Assembly (NCBI GenBank): GCA_009777445.1
Contig: WRLV01000001.1
Location: 1 to 64,000 of the forward strand
Length of the DNA stretch: 64,000 nucleotides
Reading direction: 5' to 3'
From: Oscillospiraceae bacterium
Lineage (GTDB): Bacteria > Bacillota > Clostridia > Oscillospirales > Ruminococcaceae
Every line of letters starts with the position of its first letter. Position 1 is the first letter of the stretch. The notes beneath the pieces were generated by a model, which made no database searches, was not told the origin of the DNA, and saw nothing but the letters and a program-made list of their open reading frames with translations. A program made the position numbers and the translations under genes. Below, in pieces: positions 27,523 to 36,083 of the stretch.

Positions 27523-28998
27523 GCTTTCCTTCAACCGAAGGTCAATCTGCTTCGCTGTCCCTTCACCGGTTAACCTTAAAATCCACGTTGCGCTTGGTAG
27601 GTAAAAATTAGCATCTATTTCACCGCTGCCGTAACGTTGAATTTGCGAACCGCCGACAGAACGAATTTCTAATCCCGTTTCGGGGATTTGTGCAGTGGTT
27701 AGGTTTCTGACTTTTCTCCATCTACCACCGATATTAGCTTCAACACCATAAGGAGAGTCATTATTCCATGGATTTATTAAAATTCTTTGTTTTGCGACAA
27801 ACTCAAGCTCAAAAGCAGGGAGATGAGTAGGCGGGTCATTCCAGTTACCGTGATAACTGTAACCGATAATAAAAACATAAAGATTCGCGCTAAATGAGGC
27901 GGGTCTTCCGTTCCCCGATGGTATGTAAACAGACATATTTGTGCCGTACTCCGCCGAAATGGGAATTGTGGTGGTTACGGTTTGAGGTGGTGACCATGAA
28001 CCGGTGCCGGAACTCGAATCGTAACTATAGGTAGACATTTCCGCTTGAATTGGCGCGTTAAGCGGCAGTTCGTTTGATGTCATAACTACCTTAAATCGCC
28101 GCTCCCAAGTATTGCCCGGTCGCCACTCTACAACCCAACCAGCTCTGCCAATTAACACTTCTTTAGCCACATTAAACCTTACATTCGGGGCTTTTAACAT
28201 TGAGGGGAGATTAACCCTTATCGTTTTGAATGACGGCAGATAGGTTTTGCCGTTGACAAGGGTGTCGCCATAATCATCAGAATCCGCCATTCCGCGCACA
28301 AATAAAGTTTCTCTTCCGTTCTCTATGTTTATGACCGCCCATTTCTTAATGTCGCCGGGTGCACCACCGGCATCTTGCCAACCGTCCCGCTGATAGGACT
28401 GAGTATAATATTGTGTTTTTATCCCTATATCAACATGAGCCGACCAGGGGTCTTCTTTCGGAAAATGTATTTTATCCTTGCCTACTGATGGGTCGGGGGC
28501 TATTTTTGCAATGTCATATACGGCAAAGCCTACCGTGCTGTCATTCGGCACTTCCCACGAACCGGAGCTTGAAAACGTTGTTCTGTTCGCGCTTGCGATG
28601 TTTGAAGAAAGTACGAGTTTTCCACCGGGTTGCTTGACAATCCTTGAAACATCAAAACAAAGGTCAAGCGTTAGGTCTGTCGCTTTGATGTCTTTCCATG
28701 ACACTTTATTGTTTGCTCCAACGAAAGCGTAAGAATTGAAATATTGAGTGAAGTTATAACCGCTGCTACCGACTCTGCTACCCACACTGACCATAAAGTC
28801 GAGGGTTTCAGCATCCGGTCTGCCCCAATAGCCGTCACCCCTTAGCTCTTGATTCCGTGCGTCGCCGTATAACCACGCTTGATTTACATCGGGTGTATCA
28901 TCACTCGCCGCGACAGTTAAAGCGAAAACTGGAATAAAACTGACAATTAATAAAAACGTCAGCGCGAGTGTGAAAATTTTTCTTCTTGTCTTAATCAT
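27520..28998 (-). CDS. Secreted protein of unknown function
   Basis: 492 residues with a Sec signal peptide (KTRRKIFTLALTFLLIVSFIPVFALTVAA). The mature part is rich in Trp, Gly, Ser and Tyr, with segments such as GSWEVPNDSTVGFAVYDIAKI and TNMSVYIPSGNGRPASFSANL that suggest beta-sandwich folds. No cysteines, no anchor, no catalytic motif seen. The end (RLKES) abuts a heptad repeat that supplies the TGA. Moderately well placed SD (GTGAGG). Family not recognised. Confidence 0.78.
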   Translation of the reverse strand: MIKTRRKIFTLALTFLLIVSFIPVFALTVAASDDTPDVNQAWLYGDARNQELRGDGYWGRPDAETLDFMVSVGSRVGSSGYNFTQYFNSYAFVGANNKVSWKDIKATDLTLDLCFDVSRIVKQPGGKLVLSSNIASANRTTFSSSGSWEVPNDSTVGFAVYDIAKIAPDPSVGKDKIHFPKEDPWSAHVDIGIKTQYYTQSYQRDGWQDAGGAPGDIKKWAVINIENGRETLFVRGMADSDDYGDTLVNGKTYLPSFKTIRVNLPSMLKAPNVRFNVAKEVLIGRAGWVVEWRPGNTWERRFKVVMTSNELPLNAPIQAEMSTYSYDSSSGTGSWSPPQTVTTTIPISAEYGTNMSVYIPSGNGRPASFSANLYVFIIGYSYHGNWNDPPTHLPAFELEFVAKQRILINPWNNDSPYGVEANIGGRWRKVRNLTTAQIPETGLEIRSVGGSQIQRYGSGEIDANFYLPSATWILRLTGEGTAKQIDLRLKES

Positions 28999-29107
28999 TG
29001 TTAATACCTCACAATTTTTAAATTTATTGGTGAAATTTAAAATACCAATCTATAAGTCATATCGGCAGGTTTTTTGGGAAGTTTAGCCAATAAAAAACTT
29101 TCGGCAT

Positions 29108-29139
<32 letters not shown>

Positions 29140-29159
29140 GTTGAATATTTTTGTGGGTT

Positions 29160-29284
29160 TTGACGAACAGTTGACGACAGTTGACAATTGACAGTTGAGA
29201 GTTGACAGTTTTTGTAGGGGACGGGCTTGCCCGTCCCGAAATTTGAAGAAAATATTTGACACACCCCTTAAAATGTGCTATACT
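29160..29284 (+). repeat. Composite element B: heptads, hairpin and sigma-A promoter
   Basis: Heptads (CAGTTGAC, CAATTGAC, GAGTTGAC) run to GTAGGGGACGGGC-TT-GCCCGTCCCGAAATTTGA. Then comes a consensus promoter TTGACA (29256-29261), 17-base spacer, TATACT (29279-29284). The promoter spacer is nearly identical to that of element C at 41900-41928. It drives the decayed Rpn gene directly downstream. Confidence 0.88.
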
Positions 29285-29296
29285 ATACAAAAAGAG

Positions 29297-30060
29297 GTGA
29301 TTAAAATTTCAGCTCATGAACAAAAGCACGATGAAGGCTATAAGTCGTTGCTGTCAAAAAAAGAAAACTTTTTGCACTTTCTTAAAAAATACATAGCCGC
29401 CCCCTGGACAGCAGACATATCTATTAACGATATTGAAAAAATTGACAAGAGCTTTATTACGCGCGAGTACAGAAAAACAGACTCCGATTTGATTTACAAG
29501 CTTAACATGAACGGCTCTGAGGTCTATCTGTATGTGCAGTTAGAAATTACCGTGAATACACGCATAGCTACGAAATTTTCGGTGACAGCATTGTAGATTT
29601 TCGTTATCTGCTGTTTGACTTAAATCGCGCCGATGACGAAACAATCGCTTCTACACGCAAACTCTTAGATGCGGTATTTTCGCTTGATAAAGTAAACTCC
29701 GATGTTGATGATTATATTTTTCAAGCGTTAAATCAATTGTCAAAATGGAAACATTCATTAGGCGACAACGAAATAAACGAATTGTGGGGGTGGCTTCAAT
29801 ATGCCTATTTCAACGGAGAACCTCCGTTAGATTTAGAAGCAGTTTTAAAACAAATTTTAAAGAAAGGTAAGGTGAGCGGTATGACACATTCCGGCGAAAG
29901 ATGGAGAGATAAACAGATAAATATAGGTATTCAGATAGGTATGGAAAGAGGCATGGAAAAAGGCATGGAAAAAGGCAAACAAGAAGGCATACAAGAAACC
30001 ATTGAAAGGTTTAGACGGGGCGGCATGTCTGATGAGGAAATTAATAAGTTCTTGCATTAA
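29297..30060 (+). pseudogene. Broken Rpn-type (PD-(D/E)XK) recombination-promoting nuclease gene
   Basis: The first frame reads KHDEGYKSLLSKKENFLHFLKKYI ... SEVYLYVQLEITVN and soon stops at about 29594. A second frame carries on: YEIFGDSIVDFRYLLFDLN ... FQALNQLSKWKHSLGDNE, through to the GMEKGMEKGKQEG tail. The middle of the family domain (about 60-70 residues, as I recall the family) is missing between these parts, so this is an internal deletion with a frame change. The start has a good SD (AGAGGTG) but ATT or GTG in place of ATG. Compare the intact relative at 36844-37734. Confidence 0.82.
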
Positions 30061-30100
30061 GTTTTAATTAGAAAAATTTATAGAAAAGAGGAAAATTCAA

Positions 30101-31009
30101 ATGACAAGAAAAATTTTAGCACTATTTCTCACAATGGCGGTCGCATTAAGCTTGTTCGCAATTCCAACATCGGCACAAACAACATTAAGGCTCAACAGAA
30201 CAAGTGTCACCCTTGCAGAGGGCGGTTCGTTTCAGTTAAGAGTGCAAACAAATTCAAGAAATACTGTGCGTTGGGCTACAAGTGACAGTCGGATTGCGAG
30301 GGTCAACCAAAACGGGCAGGTTAGAGCAATAGCCGCAGGCAGAGCAACCATTGCCGCAAGGGTTGACGGTGTTACCGTGAGATGTCAAGTGACAGTCAGA
30401 AAAGCGACTTCAACATCAGAATCCACCGTTAAAAAAGGCGATTCCCTTCAATTTGGTGGCTATACATGGAAAGTGCTTGAAGTAAAAGACGGCAAAGCGT
30501 TAATTATCAGCGAAAAAATTATAGAAAGCCGCCCCTACTCTTACATAACAAATGTATGGATAGTAACATGGGAAAACAGCGATTTGCGAGCCTATCTAAA
30601 CGGCGAATTTTATAACAGCTTTAAATCAACGCACAAGTCGAGAATTTCAACCACGACAGTAAAAAACAATGATAATCAATGGTACGGCACGCCCGGCGGC
30701 GCGGACACACAGGACAAAATATTTTTACTTAGCCTTGAAGAAGTAGTAAAATATTTCGGCGACAGCGGCAAGCTCAAAAACAGACCGGCAAATGATGTTC
30801 ATGTTTTTAGAGATGAATTTAATGATAAGAGAAATGTCGGTAGATGGTGGTGGCTTCGGTCGCCCGGCAACCGTAGCAACTATGCCGCCTATGTCGGGCG
30901 CGATGGCACTGTCTTTGTCAACGGCGAAGATGTCAGCGGCATGGTTGTATGTGACGGCGACATCGATGATGACAGTGGCGTTCGTCCCGCTTTGTGGCTG
31001 AATCTTTAA
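30101..31009 (+). CDS. Secreted protein with bacterial Ig-like (Big_2) domain and DUF6273-like domain
   Basis: 302 residues. Signal peptide ends near PTSAQ. Residues about 27-103 form a Big_2 Ig-like domain (LNRTSVTLAEGGSFQL ... ATSDSRIARVNQNGQVRAIAAGRATI). The rest is DUF6273-like: FGGYTWKVLEVKDGKALIISEKII, then WWWLRSPGNRSNYAAYVGRDG and the terminal GVRPALWLNL. This C-terminal module has the look of C-type-lectin/sulfatase-modifying-factor-like ligand domains (inference). SD AGAGGA; a strong terminator follows. Confidence 0.85.
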   Translation: MTRKILALFLTMAVALSLFAIPTSAQTTLRLNRTSVTLAEGGSFQLRVQTNSRNTVRWATSDSRIARVNQNGQVRAIAAGRATIAARVDGVTVRCQVTVRKATSTSESTVKKGDSLQFGGYTWKVLEVKDGKALIISEKIIESRPYSYITNVWIVTWENSDLRAYLNGEFYNSFKSTHKSRISTTTVKNNDNQWYGTPGGADTQDKIFLLSLEEVVKYFGDSGKLKNRPANDVHVFRDEFNDKRNVGRWWWLRSPGNRSNYAAYVGRDGTVFVNGEDVSGMVVCDGDIDDDSGVRPALWLNL

Positions 31010-31034
31010 TGTTTAAATACACCCTAAACTACTA

Positions 31035-31073
31035 AAAACCGCTTAAACAACAAGTTTAAGCGGTTTTATTTTT
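31035..31073 (+). terminator. Terminator after the Ig-like/DUF6273 gene
   Basis: AAAACCGCTTAAAC-AACAA-GTTTAAGCGGTTTT then ATTTTT: a perfect 14-bp stem with a T-tract. Confidence 0.92.
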
Positions 31074-31145
31074 AAAGTGTGAGGTTTTCTCCCCTCGTTC
31101 GTATAACCAAGTAAGAGAGCAAAACAAAGCTCAAAAAAATTATAG

Positions 31146-31165
31146 TGTATGCGAAAGCGCATACA
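31146..31165 (+). promoter_or_regulatory. Hairpin directly upstream of the TasA-like gene's RBS
   Basis: TGTATGCG-AAAG-CGCATACA, an 8-bp stem ending about 9 bases before the SD (AATGAGG). Probable mRNA 5' stabiliser or regulatory structure. Confidence 0.55.
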
Positions 31166-31185
31166 AGAAAGAATGAGGTATTATC

Positions 31186-31731
31186 ATGAAAAAGTCAAAC
31201 AAAAAATTAGTTTCGGTTCTTTTGGTTTTCGCATTAGTGTTCATCTCGGGCGGCGTATACGCGGCAACAAGTGGAGTTTTAGCCTTCAAAGGCGTTGCTA
31301 ACTTGAACGAAGCAGCCATAGTCAATGATTTAATGCTTGAGTTGCACGACTCAAAAACCCAACCGAACGCAATCTCAAATGACGGATTATCCACCGGAAC
31401 AATGAGCATCACCCCCGACCGCCAAACCGCCGACATCGTTGTAAACCTTGATAAACCCGGCTCAGAAGTATTCTTCACATTCGACGTAAAAAACACAGGA
31501 ACCCTTGACGCTTATCTCTTTGAATTTAAAACAAACAGCAAAACCCACAACGATTTAAACGCAGTTCTCGAATTTACCGGCAGTTATAAAAATTTAGAAG
31601 ATATGGTAATAAACACAGGCAACGATGTTAGAGACCTTACATTCGGGATTAAATGGAAAGAAGGAGCCGAAGGCTTTGCAGGCGAACAAGTCAACTTCCA
31701 AGTCTCAATCGCATACATCGAAAATCCCTAA
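31186..31731 (+). CDS. TasA/camelysin-like secreted protein (probable SipW-type substrate)
   Basis: 181 residues with a signal peptide (KKLVSVLLVFALVFISGGVYAATSG). The mature protein resembles TasA/CalY family fibre proteins: LAFKGVANLNEA, then a beta-rich core (ADIVVNLDKPGSEVFFTFDVKNTGTLDAYLFEF) and the end QVNFQVSIAYIENP. TasA-type proteins are processed by SipW and form matrix fibres in Bacillus. A SipW-type peptidase is the next gene, but a terminator and new promoter lie between, so this gene can be expressed separately. Family assignment rests on overall pattern and context. Confidence 0.75.
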   Translation: MKKSNKKLVSVLLVFALVFISGGVYAATSGVLAFKGVANLNEAAIVNDLMLELHDSKTQPNAISNDGLSTGTMSITPDRQTADIVVNLDKPGSEVFFTFDVKNTGTLDAYLFEFKTNSKTHNDLNAVLEFTGSYKNLEDMVINTGNDVRDLTFGIKWKEGAEGFAGEQVNFQVSIAYIENP

Positions 31732-31746
31732 TCCAAACATAATTCT

Positions 31747-31791
31747 AAATCATGCTCGCTCTCTATAAGCGAGCATGATTTTTTATTTTTT
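31747..31791 (+). terminator. Terminator after the TasA-like gene
   Basis: AAATCATGCTCGCT, 7-base loop, AGCGAGCATGATTT and a T-tract: perfect 14-bp stem. Confidence 0.93.
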
Positions 31792-31810
31792 GAAAATTTT
31801 TATTTTAGGG

Positions 31811-31839
31811 TTGCAATTTGTCGGCGTATTTGTTATAAT
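31811..31839 (+). promoter_or_regulatory. Promoter of the sipW-like operon
   Basis: TTGCAA, 17-base spacer, TATAAT, only 17 bases before the ATG, so the 5' UTR is very short. Confidence 0.75.
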
Positions 31840-31856
31840 AAATATTGGTGAAATAT

Positions 31857-33035
31857 ATGAAAATAAACAATAAAATCACAGCCAATATAACGGCGTTCAG
31901 CATATTAATAACCATTCAAGCGGTTTTATTATTTATTCCGGATGAGGCGGTTACGCGGTTTATTGCCTTTCGCCCATTGTTCTATCTGCTTGCTCTACTC
32001 ATATTCATGGTTTTGAGCGGCTTTGACTCTCGCGTTGTGCCAAATTCTTTAAAATCCACTTTGATTGCCGGTTGCGGTTTGGTCTTGTATGGAGCGGCAA
32101 TTCTGACGGAAGGTATTATTTTTGGGTTCGGAATTAATGCGGCGGCATCCGGTTTTTATGTTATTTTAAACAACCTTTGGCTTTACGGCACTATTGCATT
32201 GGTTACAGAAGTTTTAAGGTTTCGGATTATCAAAAGCGTAACGCTTGAAAACCGCGGCGAAACCGCCTGCGCTCTCGTTTTTATTTATTCTTTCCTACAG
32301 CTTGATACGTTGCGAGATTTTTTTGGCGAAATAAACTATAATGATTTTACCGAATATTTTTTTACCGCTATTTTCCCGGTGATTTTGCTTAATGCAGTGC
32401 TTTGTTATATGGCGTATGAAGGCTCATTGTGGTCGCTTTTTATTATACGGGGAGTCTATTCGCTGTTTCCTGTTTTATCGCCGTTTTTGCCTAATATGCA
32501 CAAAACCGTATGGGCATTTTTGAATTGCGGCATATTACTTGTTACTTTGATTTTTTATCACATACTCATGTCCGACCGCAGTAAACTTGCTCTCAGAAGA
32601 AACCGAATACGCGCAAAGCTTCAAAGCAAGTCAAAGTCTTTTTATGCTGTTATCGGCATTGTGTCTGTTCTTATAGCGGCGTTTGTGTTGAGAGTGTTTA
32701 CATATTTTCCGGTTGTGGTTCTGACAGGAAGTATGACGGGAACGCTTGACCGTAGCTCTGTTGTTTTTGTCGAAAAAATTGAACCTGAAGATGTGGCTTC
32801 TGTTATAATTGAGGGCGATATTATCTTGTTCAAGCAAAACAAAGTTGAAATAATGCACAGGGTAATAGATATTCAATACAAGACCGATGGTGAGCCGTTT
32901 TATATTACAAAAGGAGACTCTAATCGGGCCGCCGACCCATTCCCCGTTGAGCAAAATCAAGTATTAGGGGTAACTAAGGCGTACATTCCGTACTTAGGTT
33001 TCCCAATTGTAGTTATACAGTCGATGTTTAGTTAA
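31857..33035 (+). CDS. SipW-type (ER/archaeal-type) signal peptidase I with N-terminal membrane domain
   Basis: About 392 residues. The first 240 hold roughly seven hydrophobic segments, an extension not present in Bacillus SipW. The last 150 are the peptidase: a transmembrane anchor, VVVLTGSM (nucleophile Ser near 290), EGDIILF, EIMHRVIDI (His near 333, where type-P enzymes have Lys) and ITKGDSN (Asp near 353). Ser/His/Asp marks the ER-type subclass that processes TasA-like proteins. The next gene follows by 6 bases. Confidence 0.88.
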   Translation: MKINNKITANITAFSILITIQAVLLFIPDEAVTRFIAFRPLFYLLALLIFMVLSGFDSRVVPNSLKSTLIAGCGLVLYGAAILTEGIIFGFGINAAASGFYVILNNLWLYGTIALVTEVLRFRIIKSVTLENRGETACALVFIYSFLQLDTLRDFFGEINYNDFTEYFFTAIFPVILLNAVLCYMAYEGSLWSLFIIRGVYSLFPVLSPFLPNMHKTVWAFLNCGILLVTLIFYHILMSDRSKLALRRNRIRAKLQSKSKSFYAVIGIVSVLIAAFVLRVFTYFPVVVLTGSMTGTLDRSSVVFVEKIEPEDVASVIIEGDIILFKQNKVEIMHRVIDIQYKTDGEPFYITKGDSNRAADPFPVEQNQVLGVTKAYIPYLGFPIVVIQSMFS

Positions 33036-33041
33036 TAAGGG

Positions 33042-34097
33042 GTGTTATATATCAAGTCGAAAATATTTTATGGTTTTTTAATCTTTATTTGCCTGCAATT
33101 TATAATATGGACATCGGTTTATTTATTAGCGTTTAAGAAGCCTTCTTTGTTCAGCGCGCAGGGTAAAAACAACGTAAGCTATGAAGTCGTCTACCTCGAA
33201 AACCACATATTTGACGACAGTGTTCGCCCACAAGGCACGCATGATTTATTGTCATATACCGATTATATTGAAGTTAAAAACTCTTTTTCTGCTGATTTTA
33301 GTGAGAGGGCTGCTCTTTCGTATTCATATACCGCTAAAGAGAGATTTTTTATAAAGCATCAACAATCAGCCGATAATAACACCAACCCCGTGGTGTATGA
33401 AAAAGAGTTAATACTCTCGAATTTAAGCGGCAATATTGACAGCGTTGATAGCGTTTCGTGGAATGGAGAAAACCCGGAAGAACCGGGCGGCGTATATATC
33501 ATAAATTTTGACGAACACATTAGAATATACAGAGACTTTATAGGCGCGCACGAGGAGATGTTAGAAACACGGGATTTTTCTCTCGAAAGAAATGTCAGGT
33601 TCACTGCCGAAATTTTGGTTGACTTTACATATAAAATAGAGTCTAACGGCATGATGGAAATTATTACTCGTGGGGTGACATTCCCTATTTCGCTTGAAGT
33701 TTTTCTGCCCGAATTTTCAGGTGTGCAGGATTTTGATGTCTTAGTTGAAGTCGGCGAAAAAACTGAAAGCCCTACAACTATAGCATTGTTTGTGCTGATT
33801 TATGCGGTGAGTATTTTCGGCATTTGCCTTGGCTTAAAGAAACTTGTTTCAAGAAAGAACGACAAACAGTATGAAGTTGACATGCTCTTGAAAAAATATT
33901 CAGATGAAATTGTTAAATCCGAAATACGCCCGGATTTATCAGAGTATAAAGTGATTTTAGTGACAGAATTTAGAGAGCTTTTGAAAACTATATTAAGCGA
34001 GAACAATAACATTATTTATTACGGCGGTCAAGATAAGGCTTATTTCTACGTTTTATCTGACAAGCTTGCATATACGTATTGTATTGATATTATTTAA
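33042..34097 (+). CDS. DUF5305-like membrane-anchored protein
   Basis: About 350 residues: N-terminal transmembrane segment, a large extracytoplasmic beta-rich region (VSYEVVYLENHIFDDSVRP, VRFTAEILVDFTYKIESNG), a second transmembrane segment near residue 245 (TIALFVLIYAVSIFGICLG), then a small cytoplasmic domain (KVILVTEFRELLKTIL ... AYFYVLSDKLAYTYCI). This layout matches DUF5305 proteins found next to SipW-type peptidases (from memory). The start is odd: the SD AAGGGGTG overlaps the annotated GTG and is ideally spaced for the ATC at 33051. True initiation is uncertain. Confidence 0.75.
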   Translation: MLYIKSKIFYGFLIFICLQFIIWTSVYLLAFKKPSLFSAQGKNNVSYEVVYLENHIFDDSVRPQGTHDLLSYTDYIEVKNSFSADFSERAALSYSYTAKERFFIKHQQSADNNTNPVVYEKELILSNLSGNIDSVDSVSWNGENPEEPGGVYIINFDEHIRIYRDFIGAHEEMLETRDFSLERNVRFTAEILVDFTYKIESNGMMEIITRGVTFPISLEVFLPEFSGVQDFDVLVEVGEKTESPTTIALFVLIYAVSIFGICLGLKKLVSRKNDKQYEVDMLLKKYSDEIVKSEIRPDLSEYKVILVTEFRELLKTILSENNNIIYYGGQDKAYFYVLSDKLAYTYCIDII

Positions 34098-34125
34098 ACC
34101 CGGAATAACACGGGGGTGAGAAATT

Positions 34126-34878
34126 TTGAATAAATTGAATAAAAGGCTTACCGCTGTTTCAGTTTCAGCCGCGCTTTGGTTAATATATTTGATTTTATGT
34201 ATTCTTGGTTTCTCGGGGGCAGACACTATATTGGGTGTTGCTTTTTATACTCTTGTTGTGGTTGTAATTGTCTATATCAGCGTTATTGTTTTTAAATCTA
34301 TGCTCAAGAAAATTCAAGTTTCGAGTGCTGTTTTGCCGGGAATTTTGGCTCTGTGTTCATTCGCTATTTTTGAGGTTTTTTCTTTTTTGTATTTTTTTGT
34401 TTATAGGGGAAGCATAACCGATATAACCGTAAGTTATTACAGCCGTTGCTGTGCCACCGTGTTTTTAGCCGTTACATCTATGGCAATCATAGCTCCCCCC
34501 GAGAACCGAAAGAGTGGGTTTAATATTATTTACAACATGATTATGTCGGCAGTGGTAATCTCAGCTTTGTTGGCGGTAATCACTTTTGACACATGGTTTT
34601 TGTTTCTCTCTTTGTTGACAATGCTTTTGTTATGCGTTGTGCCTTCCGCGCGAATCTTGTTTGAGTCGTTTAAAACAGCGCGGTTTAAACCCTATCGGCT
34701 GTTTGCTTTTGCGGTAATATTTATAAGTGTGCTTGATGCGGTGGGTCGTATTTTTAAATTCTTTTACCATGCTCCTGTTGTTCTTGATGTAATTATTGCA
34801 TTGTCCGTGCCCGCATATATATTGTTGGGCTTGACGATATTGCGTTTTGGGAGGGTGGAAGTTGCCGAACATGAATGA
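34126..34878 (+). CDS. Multi-pass membrane protein of unknown function
   Basis: 250 residues, TTG start with SD GGGGGTGAG. Seven or so hydrophobic helices with short loops. Almost no polar motif except YYSRCC near residue 105 and a charged end (RFGRVEVAEHE). Topology resembles a 7-TM sensor, but no family is recognised. It overlaps the PrsW-like gene by 17 bases, implying co-translation and perhaps a shared complex. Confidence 0.75.
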   Translation: MNKLNKRLTAVSVSAALWLIYLILCILGFSGADTILGVAFYTLVVVVIVYISVIVFKSMLKKIQVSSAVLPGILALCSFAIFEVFSFLYFFVYRGSITDITVSYYSRCCATVFLAVTSMAIIAPPENRKSGFNIIYNMIMSAVVISALLAVITFDTWFLFLSLLTMLLLCVVPSARILFESFKTARFKPYRLFAFAVIFISVLDAVGRIFKFFYHAPVVLDVIIALSVPAYILLGLTILRFGRVEVAEHE

Positions 34879-35542
34879 GATTTTATTTCAGTTTATCGGT
34901 ATGATTATAATAATGAATATCCCTTTGCTGTTTGTCGCGTTTATTCTCGGCGATTCGGACAGTAGGCGGATTGTCCTCTTCTTTTGTTGGGGGTGGTTTG
35001 CCGGGGCTTTGGCGTTTACCCTTAACAGCCTGATTAATTCCTCGTGGGAGCAATCTCACAGAATGACTCTCTCAATCGCGCCAATCGTAGAGGAAATCTG
35101 CAAAGGGCTTCCCCTGTTGTTCTTCTTGAATGAAAAGAAATACCCACACATTACAAAAGTAATTGTATATTGTGCCATGGTGAGTGGAATTGGTTTTTCC
35201 GTGCAAGAGACAATGTATTATTTCGACCCGTCTTTGGTGGACTTCAGTAATATAGCCGTGATTGCCGCGCGCTCGCTGACCACCGCGCTTATGCACGGCA
35301 TGACCACCGCCGTTATCGGAATAGGGCTTTTGTTCTTGAACAAGCAAAAGTTTATGCTTATCCCTTCTTTGTTCGCGCTGTTTTCACTTTCGACGAGTAT
35401 CCACGCAATTTTCAACCTGCTGTTGCAAACCAAATTCGCTATTTTTGCCATGCTTATGCCTATTTCGATGTTTATCGGCGGTTGGCTGTTCATAAAAAAT
35501 CACAAAGGAGATTCACACATTGAATTTAGAAAAAATATTTGA
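34862..35542 (+). CDS. PrsW-like intramembrane protease
   Basis: About 226 residues from the TTG at 34862, chosen because GGAGG lies 7 bases before it. Multi-pass protein with the PrsW/CAAX-protease-type motifs: APIVEEICKGLPLLF (EExxK), GIGFSVQETMYY (Glu), ALMHGMTTAVIG (His) and HAIFNLLL (His/Asn). In Bacillus PrsW makes the first cut in anti-sigma factor RsiW; here the next two genes encode an ECF sigma factor and a probable single-pass anti-sigma factor, so the same role is likely (inference). It overlaps the sigma gene by 23 bases. Confidence 0.82.
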   Translation: MPNMNEILFQFIGMIIIMNIPLLFVAFILGDSDSRRIVLFFCWGWFAGALAFTLNSLINSSWEQSHRMTLSIAPIVEEICKGLPLLFFLNEKKYPHITKVIVYCAMVSGIGFSVQETMYYFDPSLVDFSNIAVIAARSLTTALMHGMTTAVIGIGLLFLNKQKFMLIPSLFALFSLSTSIHAIFNLLLQTKFAIFAMLMPISMFIGGWLFIKNHKGDSHIEFRKNI

Positions 35543-36047
35543 TGAATATTACGAACGTATTTATAGGTTTACCCTTTTACGGGTTCGGAATGTGCATGAT
35601 GCCGAGGATATAACCTCAGATGTCTTTGTGAAGGTGGCACAAAACATTCATAAATATGATGAGGAAAAAGCCGCTCTTTCAACTTGGCTGTTTACAATAA
35701 CACTAAATTTAATTAGAGACCATTGTCGTGCCGCCAAGCGCGGTACGGTTGAATTAGAGTTCGCAGAAAACGTTGCCTCATCCGACAATATCGAGATGAG
35801 CGTTGAAGATGATGTTATGTCTGGGGAACGTGCAAAAGCGCTTTACGCCGCGCTGGAACAATTAGATGAACGACAAAAGAATATACTGCTTTTGCGATAT
35901 AAAAGCAATATGTCTAATCGGGAAATTGCCGACACCTTAGACATAAGCGAAAGTAATGTAGAGACTATTTTATACCGCGCAAGAAAAAAATTAAAAAAAT
36001 TGCTAAAACCCTGTGAGGTTTTCTCCGGTGCTCCGTATAATCTATAG
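35520..36047 (+). CDS. ECF (extracytoplasmic function) RNA polymerase sigma factor
   Basis: 175 residues, TTG start with SD AAAGGAGA. Region 2: FDEYYERIYRFTLLRVRNVHDAEDITSDVFVKV with STWLFTITLNLIRDHCR. Region 4: LDERQKNILLLRYKSNMSNREIADTLDISESNVETILYRARKKLKK, a clear helix-turn-helix. It directs polymerase to its own regulon, probably including this locus. It precedes its probable anti-sigma partner. Confidence 0.93.
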   Translation: MNLEKIFDEYYERIYRFTLLRVRNVHDAEDITSDVFVKVAQNIHKYDEEKAALSTWLFTITLNLIRDHCRAAKRGTVELEFAENVASSDNIEMSVEDDVMSGERAKALYAALEQLDERQKNILLLRYKSNMSNREIADTLDISESNVETILYRARKKLKKLLKPCEVFSGAPYNL

Positions 36048-36083
36048 AAGCTCTTATAATTACTTGAAGGGAGAAAAAAGGAA

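Noticed and set aside
29195-29296. Upstream N-terminal extension of the Rpn ORF in the track
   Set aside because: It reads through element B and its promoter; translation cannot begin before the promoter at 29256-29284.
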